Below are positions 17,119 through 26,694 of a stretch of 35,111 bases of DNA, piece after piece. Source of the stretch: Alphaproteobacteria bacterium (GTDB lineage Bacteria; Pseudomonadota; Alphaproteobacteria; SMXP01); contig JAJFIM010000109.1 of NCBI GenBank assembly GCA_021774995.1, positions 1 to 35,111 on the forward strand, read 5' to 3'. Both the position numbers and the translations under genes were made by a program. Numbering within the stretch: the first letter of the stretch is position 1; the number at the start of each line of letters is the position of its first letter. Below the pieces are notes generated by a model, which was not told where the DNA came from, did no database searches, and was given only the letters and a program-made list of their open reading frames with translations.

Positions 17119-18554
17119 GTGAAGATGCAAAAAATATAATCGTCGATTTATGCGTTATTGGCGCCGGGTCAGCCGGGTTGTCCGTTGCCTCCGGTGTTGT
17201 TCAACTGGGCCTTGATGTGGCTCTGATTGAAAAAAGCAAAATGGGCGGCGATTGCCTGAATACAGGCTGCGTTCCTTCCAAGGCATTGCTGGCGGCGGCT
17301 AAAGCGGCGCAAGTTATGCGCACTTCTGATAAATATGGCATAGCAGAGCAGGAGCCCGATATAGATTTTAACGCTGTTAAGACTCATGTTTCTGATGTCA
17401 TCAAAGTGATTGAGCCGCATGACTCTGTAGAGCGTTTTGAAGGTCTTGGCGTGAAGGTTATCAAGGGCGCTGCCGCGTTTACATCAGCCCACACCGTGCA
17501 GGTTGGTGAGCAGACGATCACGGCACGCTATTTTGTGATCTCCACAGGATCACGGGCTGCAATTCCGCCTATTGAGGGGCTGGACCCTGATAAAATCCTG
17601 ACCAATGAAAATATCTTCGAACTGCGTGAAAAACCGGATCATCTGATTATTGTAGGGGGCGGGCCGATTGGTATTGAAATGGCGCAAGCCCATAAACGGC
17701 TAGGCTGCAAGGTCACCGTTCTGGATATGGGATCCATTCTGCCTCATGATGACCCTGACCTGACGGCGGTCGTTCGTGACTCTCTGGACAATGAAGGCGT
17801 GCGGCTTCTCGAAAATATAAAAATAGAAAAGATCGCTCATGCGGAAAAGGGTGTGCGCGTTTATGTTGAAAAAGATGGTGAGCAGAATGCCATTGACGGC
17901 TCCCACTTGCTCATAGCTGCCGGACGGCAGGTGAATGTTGACGGGCTGGAGCTGGAAAAAGCCGGAATCGTTTATGACAGGCGCGGCATTCAGGTCGATG
18001 CGCGTCTGCGTACGAACCACAAGCATATTTATGCCGCCGGTGATGTGGCGGGAGGCCCTCAGTTCACCCATGTCGCGGGGTATCATGCCGGTATTATCAT
18101 TCGTAATATGATTTTCAAGACTCCGGCAAAAATCGATTACAAAGCGTTGCCCTGGGTTACATATACAGACCCGGAGCTGGCCAATGTCGGAATGACCGAA
18201 AGCAAGGCACGTGAAAAATATGGCGATAGCATCAAAGTGGTGAAGTGGAAATTCAAGGAAAATGACAGAGCCACAGCAGAGCGCCGCACCGACGGCATGA
18301 TTAAGGTTGTGACGCGGAAAAATGGTAAAATCCTGGGGGCTGCGATTGTCGGCCCTCATGCCGGGGAACTGATCGGCGTTTGGGTGCTGGCCATTTCCAA
18401 AGGTCTAAAAATCGGGGCGATAACGGGTATGATTGTGCCCTACCCGACATTTGGGGAAATCAGCAAACGCGCTGCCGGGGCCTTTTATACAGCGTCCTTA
18501 TTCAGCGATCGTACGAGAAAGATTGTGGGCCTGTTGCAGAAGCTTCCGTTTTAG
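17115..18554 (+). CDS. Mercuric-reductase-like FAD/NAD(P) pyridine nucleotide-disulfide oxidoreductase
   Basis: GAGSAGLSVASG...GGDCLNTGCVPSKALL...YAAGDVAGGPQFTHVAGYHAGI...WVTYTDPELANVGMTE; ATGA overlap with upstream gene. Confidence 0.85.
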   Translation: MSEDAKNIIVDLCVIGAGSAGLSVASGVVQLGLDVALIEKSKMGGDCLNTGCVPSKALLAAAKAAQVMRTSDKYGIAEQEPDIDFNAVKTHVSDVIKVIEPHDSVERFEGLGVKVIKGAAAFTSAHTVQVGEQTITARYFVISTGSRAAIPPIEGLDPDKILTNENIFELREKPDHLIIVGGGPIGIEMAQAHKRLGCKVTVLDMGSILPHDDPDLTAVVRDSLDNEGVRLLENIKIEKIAHAEKGVRVYVEKDGEQNAIDGSHLLIAAGRQVNVDGLELEKAGIVYDRRGIQVDARLRTNHKHIYAAGDVAGGPQFTHVAGYHAGIIIRNMIFKTPAKIDYKALPWVTYTDPELANVGMTESKAREKYGDSIKVVKWKFKENDRATAERRTDGMIKVVTRKNGKILGAAIVGPHAGELIGVWVLAISKGLKIGAITGMIVPYPTFGEISKRAAGAFYTASLFSDRTRKIVGLLQKLPF

Positions 18555-18630
18555 GGCCTGTTGCCGGACCATGTTTTCACATAAAACAGTTGCGTAATGC
18601 GATTTTTTATGTTTTCATAATTGTGTTCTT

Positions 18631-19269
18631 ATGGAGATTATGATTTTGAAAGCGCTCGTACAACATATTAAATCAAGGCTTGAAGACTTTGATGAGCAGG
18701 CTTTTGTCCTTGCCGGACGCTCCCCGACATACCTTATGCGGAAAGACGGCTCCCATTTTGAGTATCCATTACTCGGCCATGTCATGCCGGCGTTGGATTT
18801 TGAAGAACGTACAAAACTATCAGGCGTTGCCGGTGGCTATCGTTATTTACCCGGTCTGGAAGCTCATGAAATTGAAAATTATGCGCTGGCTATATGCGCG
18901 CTTGCGCGGTTTGACGTTGATGTTGTGCGTGAATGTAATGAGAGGCTGCCTTTAATATGGACGGCCTTAAAAAAGTTAAATCCAAAACTTGGGGCTGTCC
19001 GTATTGATGAGACGGACCGGGAGGATATTTATGACGCTGTAATTGGCGTTTTAAGCAATTATAATCCACGGGATATAGAGGCTTATATCAATGTCGGGCA
19101 TGGCATAATAAGAGCAAAAGGCGACGCTTATCAGGCCTGTCGCACATGGGTTGAAAATAATGCCGGTGAAATGCAATGGGTTCCCAGCTATCACACATTA
19201 ATTTCAATCAAAAGTCAGATAGAACAAAGAGCTCAAAAGAAGACGGGGCCTTCCTTCCGTCCTGTATAA
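18631..19269 (+). CDS. Hypothetical protein (212 aa)
   Basis: Coding-like ORF MEIMILKALVQHIKSRLEDFDEQAFVLAGRSPTYLMRKDGSHFEYPLLGHVMPALDFEERTKLSG...; no family recognised. Confidence 0.55.
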   Translation: MEIMILKALVQHIKSRLEDFDEQAFVLAGRSPTYLMRKDGSHFEYPLLGHVMPALDFEERTKLSGVAGGYRYLPGLEAHEIENYALAICALARFDVDVVRECNERLPLIWTALKKLNPKLGAVRIDETDREDIYDAVIGVLSNYNPRDIEAYINVGHGIIRAKGDAYQACRTWVENNAGEMQWVPSYHTLISIKSQIEQRAQKKTGPSFRPV

Positions 19270-19463
19270 ATGTTACGCAGGATGCTATGCGCCGGGGAGA
19301 AGATATCTATAAAGAACAGAACCTTTCTGCCCCGGATTTATCACGACAAGACTTGCTTGGCGCTATGGAAAAATATCCCGTTTTGATCGAGCGGCCCATC
19401 GTCGTAACAGAAAAAGGAACACGCATTTGCCGGCCTCCGGAATGTGTGCGGGAGATTTTGTAA
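19266..19463 (+). pseudogene. Arsenate reductase (ArsC, glutaredoxin type) C-terminal fragment
   Basis: INVTQDAMRRGEDIYKEQNLSAPDLSRQDLLGAMEKYPVLIERPIVVTEKGTRICRPPECVREIL; ArsC-like YPVLIERPIVV..RPPE; N-terminus with catalytic Cys absent. Confidence 0.75.
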
Positions 19464-19512
19464 ATCATTGGCGTTGATTTTTGTGGCGGATCGTTGTAAA
19501 TACCCCTTCATT

Positions 19513-19602
19513 GGAGATGTGGCCGAGTGGCTTAAGGCGCACGCTTGGAAAGCGTGTTAGGGTTCACGCCCTACGTGGGTTCGAATCCCACCGTCTCCGC
19601 CA
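19513..19602 (+). tRNA. tRNA-Ser (GGA)
   Basis: ggagatgtggccgagtggcttaaggcgcacgcttggaaagcgtgttagggttcacgccctacgtgggttcgaatcccaccgtctccgcca; long variable arm. Confidence 0.97.
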
Positions 19603-19683
19603 TTAACCCAATAGCGTAAAGTCTCTCCCCTTTGCGGCACCGCTCGCTAAACCGCAGGGATACTAAGGCTTTGCGCTTTATTT

Positions 19684-19790
19684 GCGCCCCCCTAAAATGA
19701 CAATGGCTATCGCGTTAAAACCCTTAAAAGTCTCTATATACCCCCTTATCTCTACACTTGCGCCCCCCTTACAAAATTTTAGGGGGGCGC
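19684..19790. repeat. Two copies of GCGCCCCCCT competing for one complementary arm (inverted repeat)
   Basis: GCGCCCCCCTAAAAT (19684-19698) is the exact complement of ATTTTAGGGGGGCGC (19776-19790); nearer arm GCGCCCCCCT at 19760-19769. Confidence 0.8.
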
Positions 19791-19882
19791 AACTTTCCCA
19801 GCATTTCTACGGCTTTGCGGGGAGGTCAATTTTTGTATTCTAAACGAACTATTGCCTATCGGTTGAAACGGTTTAAATTCAT

Positions 19883-19914
19883 TTGACTCTGGAGTATGGT
19901 CTAGAGTTTAGACT
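19883..19914 (+). promoter_or_regulatory. MerR-type promoter/operator
   Basis: TTGACT, 20-bp spacer, TAGACT; dyad ACTCTGGA-gtatgg-TCTAGAGT in the spacer region. Confidence 0.65.
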
Positions 19915-19934
19915 GTAATTATAGGAGATAAATT

Positions 19935-20336
19935 ATGCTCATCGGTGAATTGGCAGAAAAGACAGGCGTAAGCATTGATACCATTCGTTATTACGAACGG
20001 GAGGGACTTATAGAGCCTGTCTCTGTGCGCGACTCCGGCTATCGTGAGTTTGATAAAAAATCGGTTAAAACCATGATTTTTGTTGTTCGTGCAAAAGATT
20101 TGGGGTTCTCACTCAAGGAAATTCAGAATCTTTTAATTTTAAAAAATACCCCTGACACTACATGTTCCAACATACAGAGCTTGGCAAAACAAAAATTGGA
20201 GGATGTTACAAGCAAAATCAAAGAGCTTCGCAGAATTGAAACTGAGCTTAAAACACTGGTGAAAGAATGCACAGGCGGAAATGCCGGACTGGAAGCCTGT
20301 CCGATTGTAAGCACGCTGGAAAAGGAAGACGATTAA
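19935..20336 (+). CDS. MerR family (metal/CueR-ZntR-like) transcriptional regulator
   Basis: IGELAEKTGVSIDTIRYYEREGLIEPVSVRDSGYREF...C-terminal CTGGNAGLEACPIV. Confidence 0.85.
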   Translation: MLIGELAEKTGVSIDTIRYYEREGLIEPVSVRDSGYREFDKKSVKTMIFVVRAKDLGFSLKEIQNLLILKNTPDTTCSNIQSLAKQKLEDVTSKIKELRRIETELKTLVKECTGGNAGLEACPIVSTLEKEDD

Positions 20337-20392
20337 ATGAGAAAGCTTTTTGGTGCTTTCTCGTTCTACTCATATCAATGACCCTCCTTTGG

Positions 20393-21037
20393 TCATAAAA
20401 AGTAGCTTAACACCCTGTCCAACGAAGTAGGACCACCTCTTCCCTGTCCAAGGGTTTTCTTTAAACGTTCTATTCTACAGAGTGGCTTGCTATATTCCAA
20501 AAGGGGACAAACACCTAAGCTCATATATGCAGAAAATGTTTTAGCATTGCTTTGTAATAGCCCTGTATAAGCAAGACTTGCACCTGACATGCGCCCGATA
20601 AGAATAACCGGCATTGGAGAGGATAATGCTTCACTCTGTTTAACAGACGTAATCAAGTTTTGTAGAGGCATCCCTACATTCGTGCATTCACCCTCTTGAG
20701 CATTTAATTGCTTTAGAAATTCATGATTATTAATCCATATAACCATATTACCTTGCCAGGACAGGGGGATAATTACCGGAGCTAAATTTATTCTCCAGCT
20801 ATCTTCTTCTGCTAAAATTAAAATAAGGCGTTTAATTGCACCATCAGGCTTATAGCTCTGTATGTGTTGAATAAAGCCGTAATCAAGTGCCTCACTCTCG
20901 TCCGTCTTTGTTGTTTCTGTATCAACAGGCAATTCTTTTTCCGAGTGCGACACCTCCCCAACAATCCAGAAGATAAAAACTGCTAGAGTTACAAAAATAA
21001 AGAAATTTCTTAGCTTAAGAGATGTTTTATGCTTCAT
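20393..21037 (-). CDS. VirJ/AcvB-like protein, short or truncated
   Basis: Signal/TM N-terminus, then LILILAEEDSWRINLAPVIIPLSWQGNMVIWINNHEFLKQL...PVILIGRMSGASLAYTGLLQ...AYMSLGVCPLLE, like the AcvB N-terminal alpha/beta domain. Confidence 0.5.
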   Translation of the reverse strand: MKHKTSLKLRNFFIFVTLAVFIFWIVGEVSHSEKELPVDTETTKTDESEALDYGFIQHIQSYKPDGAIKRLILILAEEDSWRINLAPVIIPLSWQGNMVIWINNHEFLKQLNAQEGECTNVGMPLQNLITSVKQSEALSSPMPVILIGRMSGASLAYTGLLQSNAKTFSAYMSLGVCPLLEYSKPLCRIERLKKTLGQGRGGPTSLDRVLSYFL

Positions 21038-21040
21038 ATT

Positions 21041-22447
21041 CTATCCTTCTTTCTCCAGACTGGAACTGCTTTCATAACGCTTGTCCTTGCCGACAATCCA
21101 GAGCCATGTATATCCGGCGATACCGGAAATAAGCGAAGCTGCCAGTATGCCTGTCTTCGCTATTTTTAATAGATTTTCATCGCCATCGAATGCAAGCTGA
21201 GCAATAAAAATTGACATGGTAAACCCAATACCGGCCAGAAGGGCCGCCCCAACAATTTGGGAAAAGCTTGTGTTGCTCGGTAATTGCGCCAGTTTTAACT
21301 TCAGCGCAATCCAGCAAGTGCCCGTAATTCCTAAAAATTTACCCAGTACCAGGCCAAATGTCACCCCCAGCATGACAGAGCTGTCAGCCATATCGCCAAA
21401 ACTTTTCAGGCTCAAGACAACGCCTGCGTTAAACAAAGCAAAAACGGGAATGACAAAAAATGCTACGGGCATATGCCAGATATGTTCCAGCCGTTGCAAC
21501 GGGGTCATAACACTTTGAATCAGTTCTTCCATCGTTTGCACGAGAGACTTCATTGTCATGTTTGTCATCATGTGATGATCAATATCATAGCTTGTATCAA
21601 ATTTAGACATCAGGTCATCGCTCTGCTCCCTAAAGTATTTGGGATCATATTTGGGCCGGGCAGGCACGGTAAAAGCACCAATTATACCGGCCAATGTCGG
21701 ATGAACACCGGAATATAGCATGGCAAACCACAGCAACACAGCAACAAGGAAGTAAGGAATTGGCCATCTAATACCTATAAAATTAAATATGATAAGAATG
21801 GCAGTAAAACCCGCTGCCCACATCAATGCTTCAATGACGACGGTATCAGTATAGAACATGGCAATAATGACAACCGCCCCCAGATCATCGGCAATAGCTA
21901 ATGCGACAAGAAAGGCCATTAATGAGCGCGGAACACGGTTACCAAGCAAAACCATTATACCCACGGCAAACGCAATATCAGTGGCCATCGGTATGGCCCA
22001 GCCATTTGCCGCATTACCTGCAGGATTAAAGAAGTAATAGATGAGAGCAGGCACAGCCATGCCACCAATAGCAGCAATAATCGGCAAGGCTGCTTTACGG
22101 GGACTGGCCAGTTCGCCAACAAGAATTTCCCGTTTAAGCTCTAACCCTACAACAAAGAAAAAAAGCGCCATCAGGCCATCATTGACCCAGTGGTGGAGTG
22201 TTTTTTCTAAATATAGAGAACCGAGAGAAAACCCAAGTTTCATATGGGTAATATCGTAATACAGCGTCTGCAAGGCACTGTTAGCGAGAATCAACGCAAG
22301 GATTGTTGTGGCAATAAGCAACAGAGAGCTTGTCGTCTCTCTGTGAACAAAACGTTCAAAGGGCGTTATAATACGGTCAGCGGATTTTTCCCACGGCGCA
22401 TAATAAATACCTGTTTCCAGTTCTGATCTTCGCCATCTTTTTTCCAT
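21041..22447 (-). CDS. nhaA: Na+/H+ antiporter NhaA
   Basis: ATDIAFAVGIMVLLGNRVPRSLMAFLVALAIADDLGAVVIIAMFYT and GAALLAGIGFTMSIFIAQLAF motifs. Confidence 0.93.
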   Translation of the reverse strand: MEKRWRRSELETGIYYAPWEKSADRIITPFERFVHRETTSSLLLIATTILALILANSALQTLYYDITHMKLGFSLGSLYLEKTLHHWVNDGLMALFFFVVGLELKREILVGELASPRKAALPIIAAIGGMAVPALIYYFFNPAGNAANGWAIPMATDIAFAVGIMVLLGNRVPRSLMAFLVALAIADDLGAVVIIAMFYTDTVVIEALMWAAGFTAILIIFNFIGIRWPIPYFLVAVLLWFAMLYSGVHPTLAGIIGAFTVPARPKYDPKYFREQSDDLMSKFDTSYDIDHHMMTNMTMKSLVQTMEELIQSVMTPLQRLEHIWHMPVAFFVIPVFALFNAGVVLSLKSFGDMADSSVMLGVTFGLVLGKFLGITGTCWIALKLKLAQLPSNTSFSQIVGAALLAGIGFTMSIFIAQLAFDGDENLLKIAKTGILAASLISGIAGYTWLWIVGKDKRYESSSSLEKEG

Positions 22448-22474
22448 ATATTCGAATGTCCTTTTATATTAAGC

Positions 22475-23506
22475 TCAGTCCATAAAACGGTTATTCTCTT
22501 CAGTATCCAGAGCTTCTTCAAATATATCGACATGTTCTTCAACGGCGTTGGCATCTTCAAATGTAGCCACATGAAAAACGGCATCGCCGCTATTTAACAA
22601 AGGCAGGGTTGCCGCGCCTATGATGATCCCGGTTCTACGGGCGGTAATTTCAAATTTCTCTCTGCCAAATGGATCAGAAATGATGCCCATCGTCTGGCCT
22701 TTTTTCACGCGCGCGCCCAGTTTTGTCTTAACCGATAGTATGCCGCTATGTGGAGCGCGTATCCAGTGGCTGGAGCGGGCGATAAAAGCCTCATGCTGAA
22801 TGGGTTTCTTTTTTAAAGGATTTAGCATTCCAATTTCACGCATGACAGACAAGACACCATTAAGACCGCTTTTAATAACTCTTCCGTTAAAACGCAGAGC
22901 CTCCCCCCCTTCGAATAGCAGAGTCGGGATATTGCGCTCGCGTGTTGATTCCCGTAACGATCCATCCCTTAATGTTGAGTGCAACAGTACAGGAACATTA
23001 AAGGCGTTTGCCATTCTTTGCGTTTCTGGGTCGTCAAGGCAGGCACGTATTTGTGGCAGATTTATACGGTTGATGGCCGCACAATGCAAATCAATACCAT
23101 GGGTACATTTTTCGACAATTTCAGTCATAAATACGTGAGCTAAATGCGCTGTTAGTGAACCATTTTCTGATCCGGGAAAATTGCGATTTAAGTCGCGACG
23201 GTCGGGCAAATAGCGCGATTTGCTGTTAAACCCGAACACATTGACGATCGGTACGGCAATCAATGTGCCCTTAATGCTGTTCAGGGATTTTTTGCATAGA
23301 AGTTGCCGGATAATTTCCACGCCGTTGATTTCATCGCCGTGCACAGCCGCGCTCACAAACAGGGTTGGTCCATCGGTTTTGCCGCGTACAACTTCCACAG
23401 GAATAGTCATGTCTGTAAAATCATACAGCTTTGCAATATCAAGCAGGACACGTTTCCGTTCTCCTGGGCCCACATGCTGGCCCGCTATAATAAATTCCTC
23501 TGCCAT
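22475..23506 (-). CDS. Succinylglutamate desuccinylase/aspartoacylase family protein
   Basis: GPTLFVSAAVHGDEINGVEIIRQLL...VNVFGFNSKSRYLPDRRDLNRNFPG...GIDLHCAA zinc-site motifs. Confidence 0.88.
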   Translation of the reverse strand: MAEEFIIAGQHVGPGERKRVLLDIAKLYDFTDMTIPVEVVRGKTDGPTLFVSAAVHGDEINGVEIIRQLLCKKSLNSIKGTLIAVPIVNVFGFNSKSRYLPDRRDLNRNFPGSENGSLTAHLAHVFMTEIVEKCTHGIDLHCAAINRINLPQIRACLDDPETQRMANAFNVPVLLHSTLRDGSLRESTRERNIPTLLFEGGEALRFNGRVIKSGLNGVLSVMREIGMLNPLKKKPIQHEAFIARSSHWIRAPHSGILSVKTKLGARVKKGQTMGIISDPFGREKFEITARRTGIIIGAATLPLLNSGDAVFHVATFEDANAVEEHVDIFEEALDTEENNRFMD

Positions 23507-23509
23507 GTC

Positions 23510-24412
23510 TTATCCTTTATTTGCCCTACTTTTTTTGTCTGACAGTGCATATTTTTCTACATACTCAATCATCAGCCCGGCGATGTCTTTGCCTGAAGTT
23601 CTTTCTATTCCTTCAAGGCCGGGGGATGAGTTCACCTCCAGTATCAGGGGACCACGATCAGAGCGCACAATATCAACACCGGCGACATCAAGCCCCATTG
23701 CTTTGGCACCGGCCACTGCCAGTTTTCTTTCTGCAGGGGTAATCTTTATTTTCTCAGCAGAGCCGCCAGCATGCAGGTTGGAACGGAAATCACCGTCCTG
23801 TGCCTTGCGCATCATAGCGGCAATGACCTTATCGCCAATGACAAAGCACCTTATATCCGATCCGGCGGATTCTTTTATAAATTCCTGTACCAGAAAATGG
23901 GCTTCCAGACCGCGAAAAGCCTCAATAACACTCTCTGCTGCTTTTTTAGTTTCTGCCAGTATAACGCCTTTGCCCTGCGCCCCCTCCAAAAGCTTAATAA
24001 CCAAGGGTGCACCGCCCATCATAGTAATTAAATCATCTGTATTTTTTGTGGAATGGGCATATCCTGTAAGAGGCATACCTAATTTTTTTCGCGAGAGTAT
24101 CTGATGCGCCCGCAACTTGTCCCGCGCCCTTGTAACAGCCAGAGAGCCGTTAAGAGCATAAACACCGCCCATTTCAAACTGCCGCAAAGACGCCGTGCCA
24201 TAAAAGGTCACAGACGCGCCGATCCGGGAAACCACCGCATCAAAATCAAGAACTTCTTCATTGTAATGAACCTCCGGTTTGGTCGAGTTGATATTCATAA
24301 AGCATTTCAAAACATCAACAACCCTCACTTCATGCCCACGCTCTTCAGCAGCTTCAACCAGCCGTTTGGTTGAATAAAGTTCCGGTCCACGTGAGAGAAT
24401 TCCTATTTTCAT
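23510..24412 (-). CDS. rimK: RimK-type ATP-grasp ligase (ribosomal protein S6 glutamylation-like)
   Basis: [37 protein letters not shown]...[19 protein letters not shown]...[26 protein letters not shown]. Confidence 0.9.
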   Translation of the reverse strand: MKIGILSRGPELYSTKRLVEAAEERGHEVRVVDVLKCFMNINSTKPEVHYNEEVLDFDAVVSRIGASVTFYGTASLRQFEMGGVYALNGSLAVTRARDKLRAHQILSRKKLGMPLTGYAHSTKNTDDLITMMGGAPLVIKLLEGAQGKGVILAETKKAAESVIEAFRGLEAHFLVQEFIKESAGSDIRCFVIGDKVIAAMMRKAQDGDFRSNLHAGGSAEKIKITPAERKLAVAGAKAMGLDVAGVDIVRSDRGPLILEVNSSPGLEGIERTSGKDIAGLMIEYVEKYALSDKKSRANKG

Positions 24413-24413
24413 G

Positions 24414-25505
24414 TTAGTTCTTTCTCCCAATCCAGCCCTTGCGCCAAAAATAAATTAAGAGTCCGGCAGCAAATAGAGCCATTAGTCCCAATGCAAACGG
24501 ATAGCCAAAATACCAGCGCAGTTCGGGCATGTTAAGAGGCGAGACATCCGGGTCGAAATTCATGCCGTACAGCCCGGCTATAAAGCCCAGAGGCATAAAG
24601 ATCGTGGCGATGATGGTCAGAACTTTCATAACTTCATTCATTTTGTTGGACAGGCTGGACAAATAAAGGTCTGTAAGGCCCGCCGCCCGTTCGCGGTATG
24701 TCTCTAAAATATCGATAATCTGGATCACATGGTCATAGCAATCACGTAAAAATAGCTTCGTTTCGTCATGGATTAAAGGCATATCACCGGACAGGCGGCT
24801 TAGTGCCTCACGCAACGGCCAGATGCCATGACGAAGCACCTGCAAATCACGCTTTATCTCATGCGTTTGTTCCACGACTTGTTTGTCCGGATTGCCGACA
24901 ACCACGTCTTCCAGTGCATTAAGCCGTTCGCTGAAATGTTCAAGAACCGGGAAATAACCGTCCACAATCGCGTCAAGCAGGGCGTAAGCCAGATAATCAG
25001 CCTCCATAAAACGAATGCGCTGTCCGCCCTTGCGGATACGCTCGCGCACAGGTTCGAGGCAATCGCCGGGACGCTCCTGAAAGGAAACTACAAAATTCTT
25101 GCCCAGGAAAAAGCTGACCTGTTCTATGTCCAGCACATCGTTCCGCAGACAGGCCATGCGGGTAATGATAAAAATTTCCTTGTCGTACTCTTCAACTTTT
25201 GGCCTGTGATGCACATTCAAAACATCTTCCAGTGCCAGCGTATGAAGCCCGAAGATTTCCCCCAGTTTTTTCAGCAAATCTGCATCACCAAGACCGTCCA
25301 CATTGACCCATACAATTGTTCCCTTTTTCAGGAACGGCTTTATTTCTTCAGGATTTTCAATCACTTTTTCTGTCAGTTCATCCCGGTTAAACGCCATAAC
25401 CGTTACAACAGGCTCTGGAGCCTGTTCGGGCACAATCAGCGTTCCCGGTGCCGTGCCGGGCAGCTTCAGATGTGATTTTGGTAATAATCTATGTCGTTTT
25501 AGCAT
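24414..25505 (-). CDS. corA: CorA family magnesium/cobalt transporter
   Basis: [20 protein letters not shown] (GMN motif) plus C-terminal TM pair. Confidence 0.92.
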   Translation of the reverse strand: MLKRHRLLPKSHLKLPGTAPGTLIVPEQAPEPVVTVMAFNRDELTEKVIENPEEIKPFLKKGTIVWVNVDGLGDADLLKKLGEIFGLHTLALEDVLNVHHRPKVEEYDKEIFIITRMACLRNDVLDIEQVSFFLGKNFVVSFQERPGDCLEPVRERIRKGGQRIRFMEADYLAYALLDAIVDGYFPVLEHFSERLNALEDVVVGNPDKQVVEQTHEIKRDLQVLRHGIWPLREALSRLSGDMPLIHDETKLFLRDCYDHVIQIIDILETYRERAAGLTDLYLSSLSNKMNEVMKVLTIIATIFMPLGFIAGLYGMNFDPDVSPLNMPELRWYFGYPFALGLMALFAAGLLIYFWRKGWIGRKN

Positions 25506-26691
25506 GAACCCTCCTTTTTCCCGTTCTGCGGGTGCGCCGCCTTCGCAACAAATTCATCCGTCTTATACCATAAAGCCAGAGCGGTGTTATCACTAACGAT
25601 AAAGCAATAATGGAAACAACGTATTTGTAACCATCCGGCATGATGGCTCCGGTGGTAAGGCCGAGCGCAGCCAGTACAAAGGAGAACTCTCCGATCTGGC
25701 CCAATGCTGCCCCAATCACAATCGAATTGCGGCGTGATAAGCCAAGCCATTTCAAAATAGTGATATTAACCACTGTTTTAAGTGTCATGGCTATTCCCAG
25801 CAATGCCAGAACGCGCCAGAGTTTTTCGACCAGAAAATCAAGATCAATCAAAAGCCCGATGGACAGGAAGAACACCATCATTAACACTTCAAATATCGGC
25901 TTAATATTATCTTCATAGGCTGAACGTTTTGCGGTATTCCCAATCACAAGCCCTGCCAGGAATGCCCCGTACGCTGCCGATAGGCCAAAAAAACCTGCCA
26001 AAGCTGCCGCCGAAAAACACATAGCCAGAGCCGTCACGGCCGTCTGGCTTTCCAGTGGTATCATGCCTACCATCCTCGCAAACCAGTGTGGCTTGCGATT
26101 TAAAATAATTATCAACCCCGACATAAAACCAATAGCCAGAACGATCCTAGGAATTTCCATGACGTCAAAACCATGACCACCCATTGCACCAACAATCAGC
26201 AACATCGGAATAACGGCAATATCCTGCGCGATCAGGATACCAACAGCGGCACGCCCCAACGTGGTATTCAGTTCCCCTATATCCTGCAACAGCTTAATAG
26301 CCACTGCCGTACTGCTCAGCGATACCGAAAAACCGAGTAACAAGATACGAGCCAATGGCCAGTCAAACAGGGAGCCAAGGGCAAACATTGCTCCCACGCC
26401 AATGATAATCTGTGATAGCGTAAGAATAATCGCCGCCCTGTAAACAGGCGCGAATTTCTTTAGATCAAGCTCTAACCCGACAACAAACAGGAGTAAGAGA
26501 ATGCCAAGCCCGGCCAGCGTCTTGATTTGCTCTTCGTCATGAACCACTCCAAGAACAGACGGCCCCAGCACAAACCCGACCAAGATATAACCGACCAGTA
26601 CAGGCTGATGCAGGCGCTGTAATAACGCCCCGCCTGCAAAGGCAGAAGCCAATAATAACGCCAGTTGGGTTAAAGTGCTGTGATCTTCCAT
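25489..26691 (-). CDS. Cation:proton antiporter (CPA2, Kef/RosB type)
   Basis: LLLFVVGLELDLKKFAPVYRAAIILTLSQ...LLGFSVSLSSTAVAIKLLQDIGELNTTLGRAAVGILIAQDIAVIPMLL. Confidence 0.9.
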   Translation of the reverse strand: MEDHSTLTQLALLLASAFAGGALLQRLHQPVLVGYILVGFVLGPSVLGVVHDEEQIKTLAGLGILLLLFVVGLELDLKKFAPVYRAAIILTLSQIIIGVGAMFALGSLFDWPLARILLLGFSVSLSSTAVAIKLLQDIGELNTTLGRAAVGILIAQDIAVIPMLLIVGAMGGHGFDVMEIPRIVLAIGFMSGLIIILNRKPHWFARMVGMIPLESQTAVTALAMCFSAAALAGFFGLSAAYGAFLAGLVIGNTAKRSAYEDNIKPIFEVLMMVFFLSIGLLIDLDFLVEKLWRVLALLGIAMTLKTVVNITILKWLGLSRRNSIVIGAALGQIGEFSFVLAALGLTTGAIMPDGYKYVVSIIALSLVITPLWLYGIRRMNLLRRRRTRRTGKRRVHAKTT

Positions 26692-26694
26692 CTT

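Noticed and set aside
17700-18359. 219-aa minus ORF
   Set aside because: Antisense to the mercuric-reductase-like gene, which has clear motifs.
23220-24104. 294-aa + strand ORF
   Set aside because: Lies antisense to the strong rimK and AspA/AstE-like genes; composition (Ser/Pro/Arg rich) is typical of a shadow frame.
24828-25475. 215-aa + strand ORF
   Set aside because: Antisense to corA with no recognisable domain.
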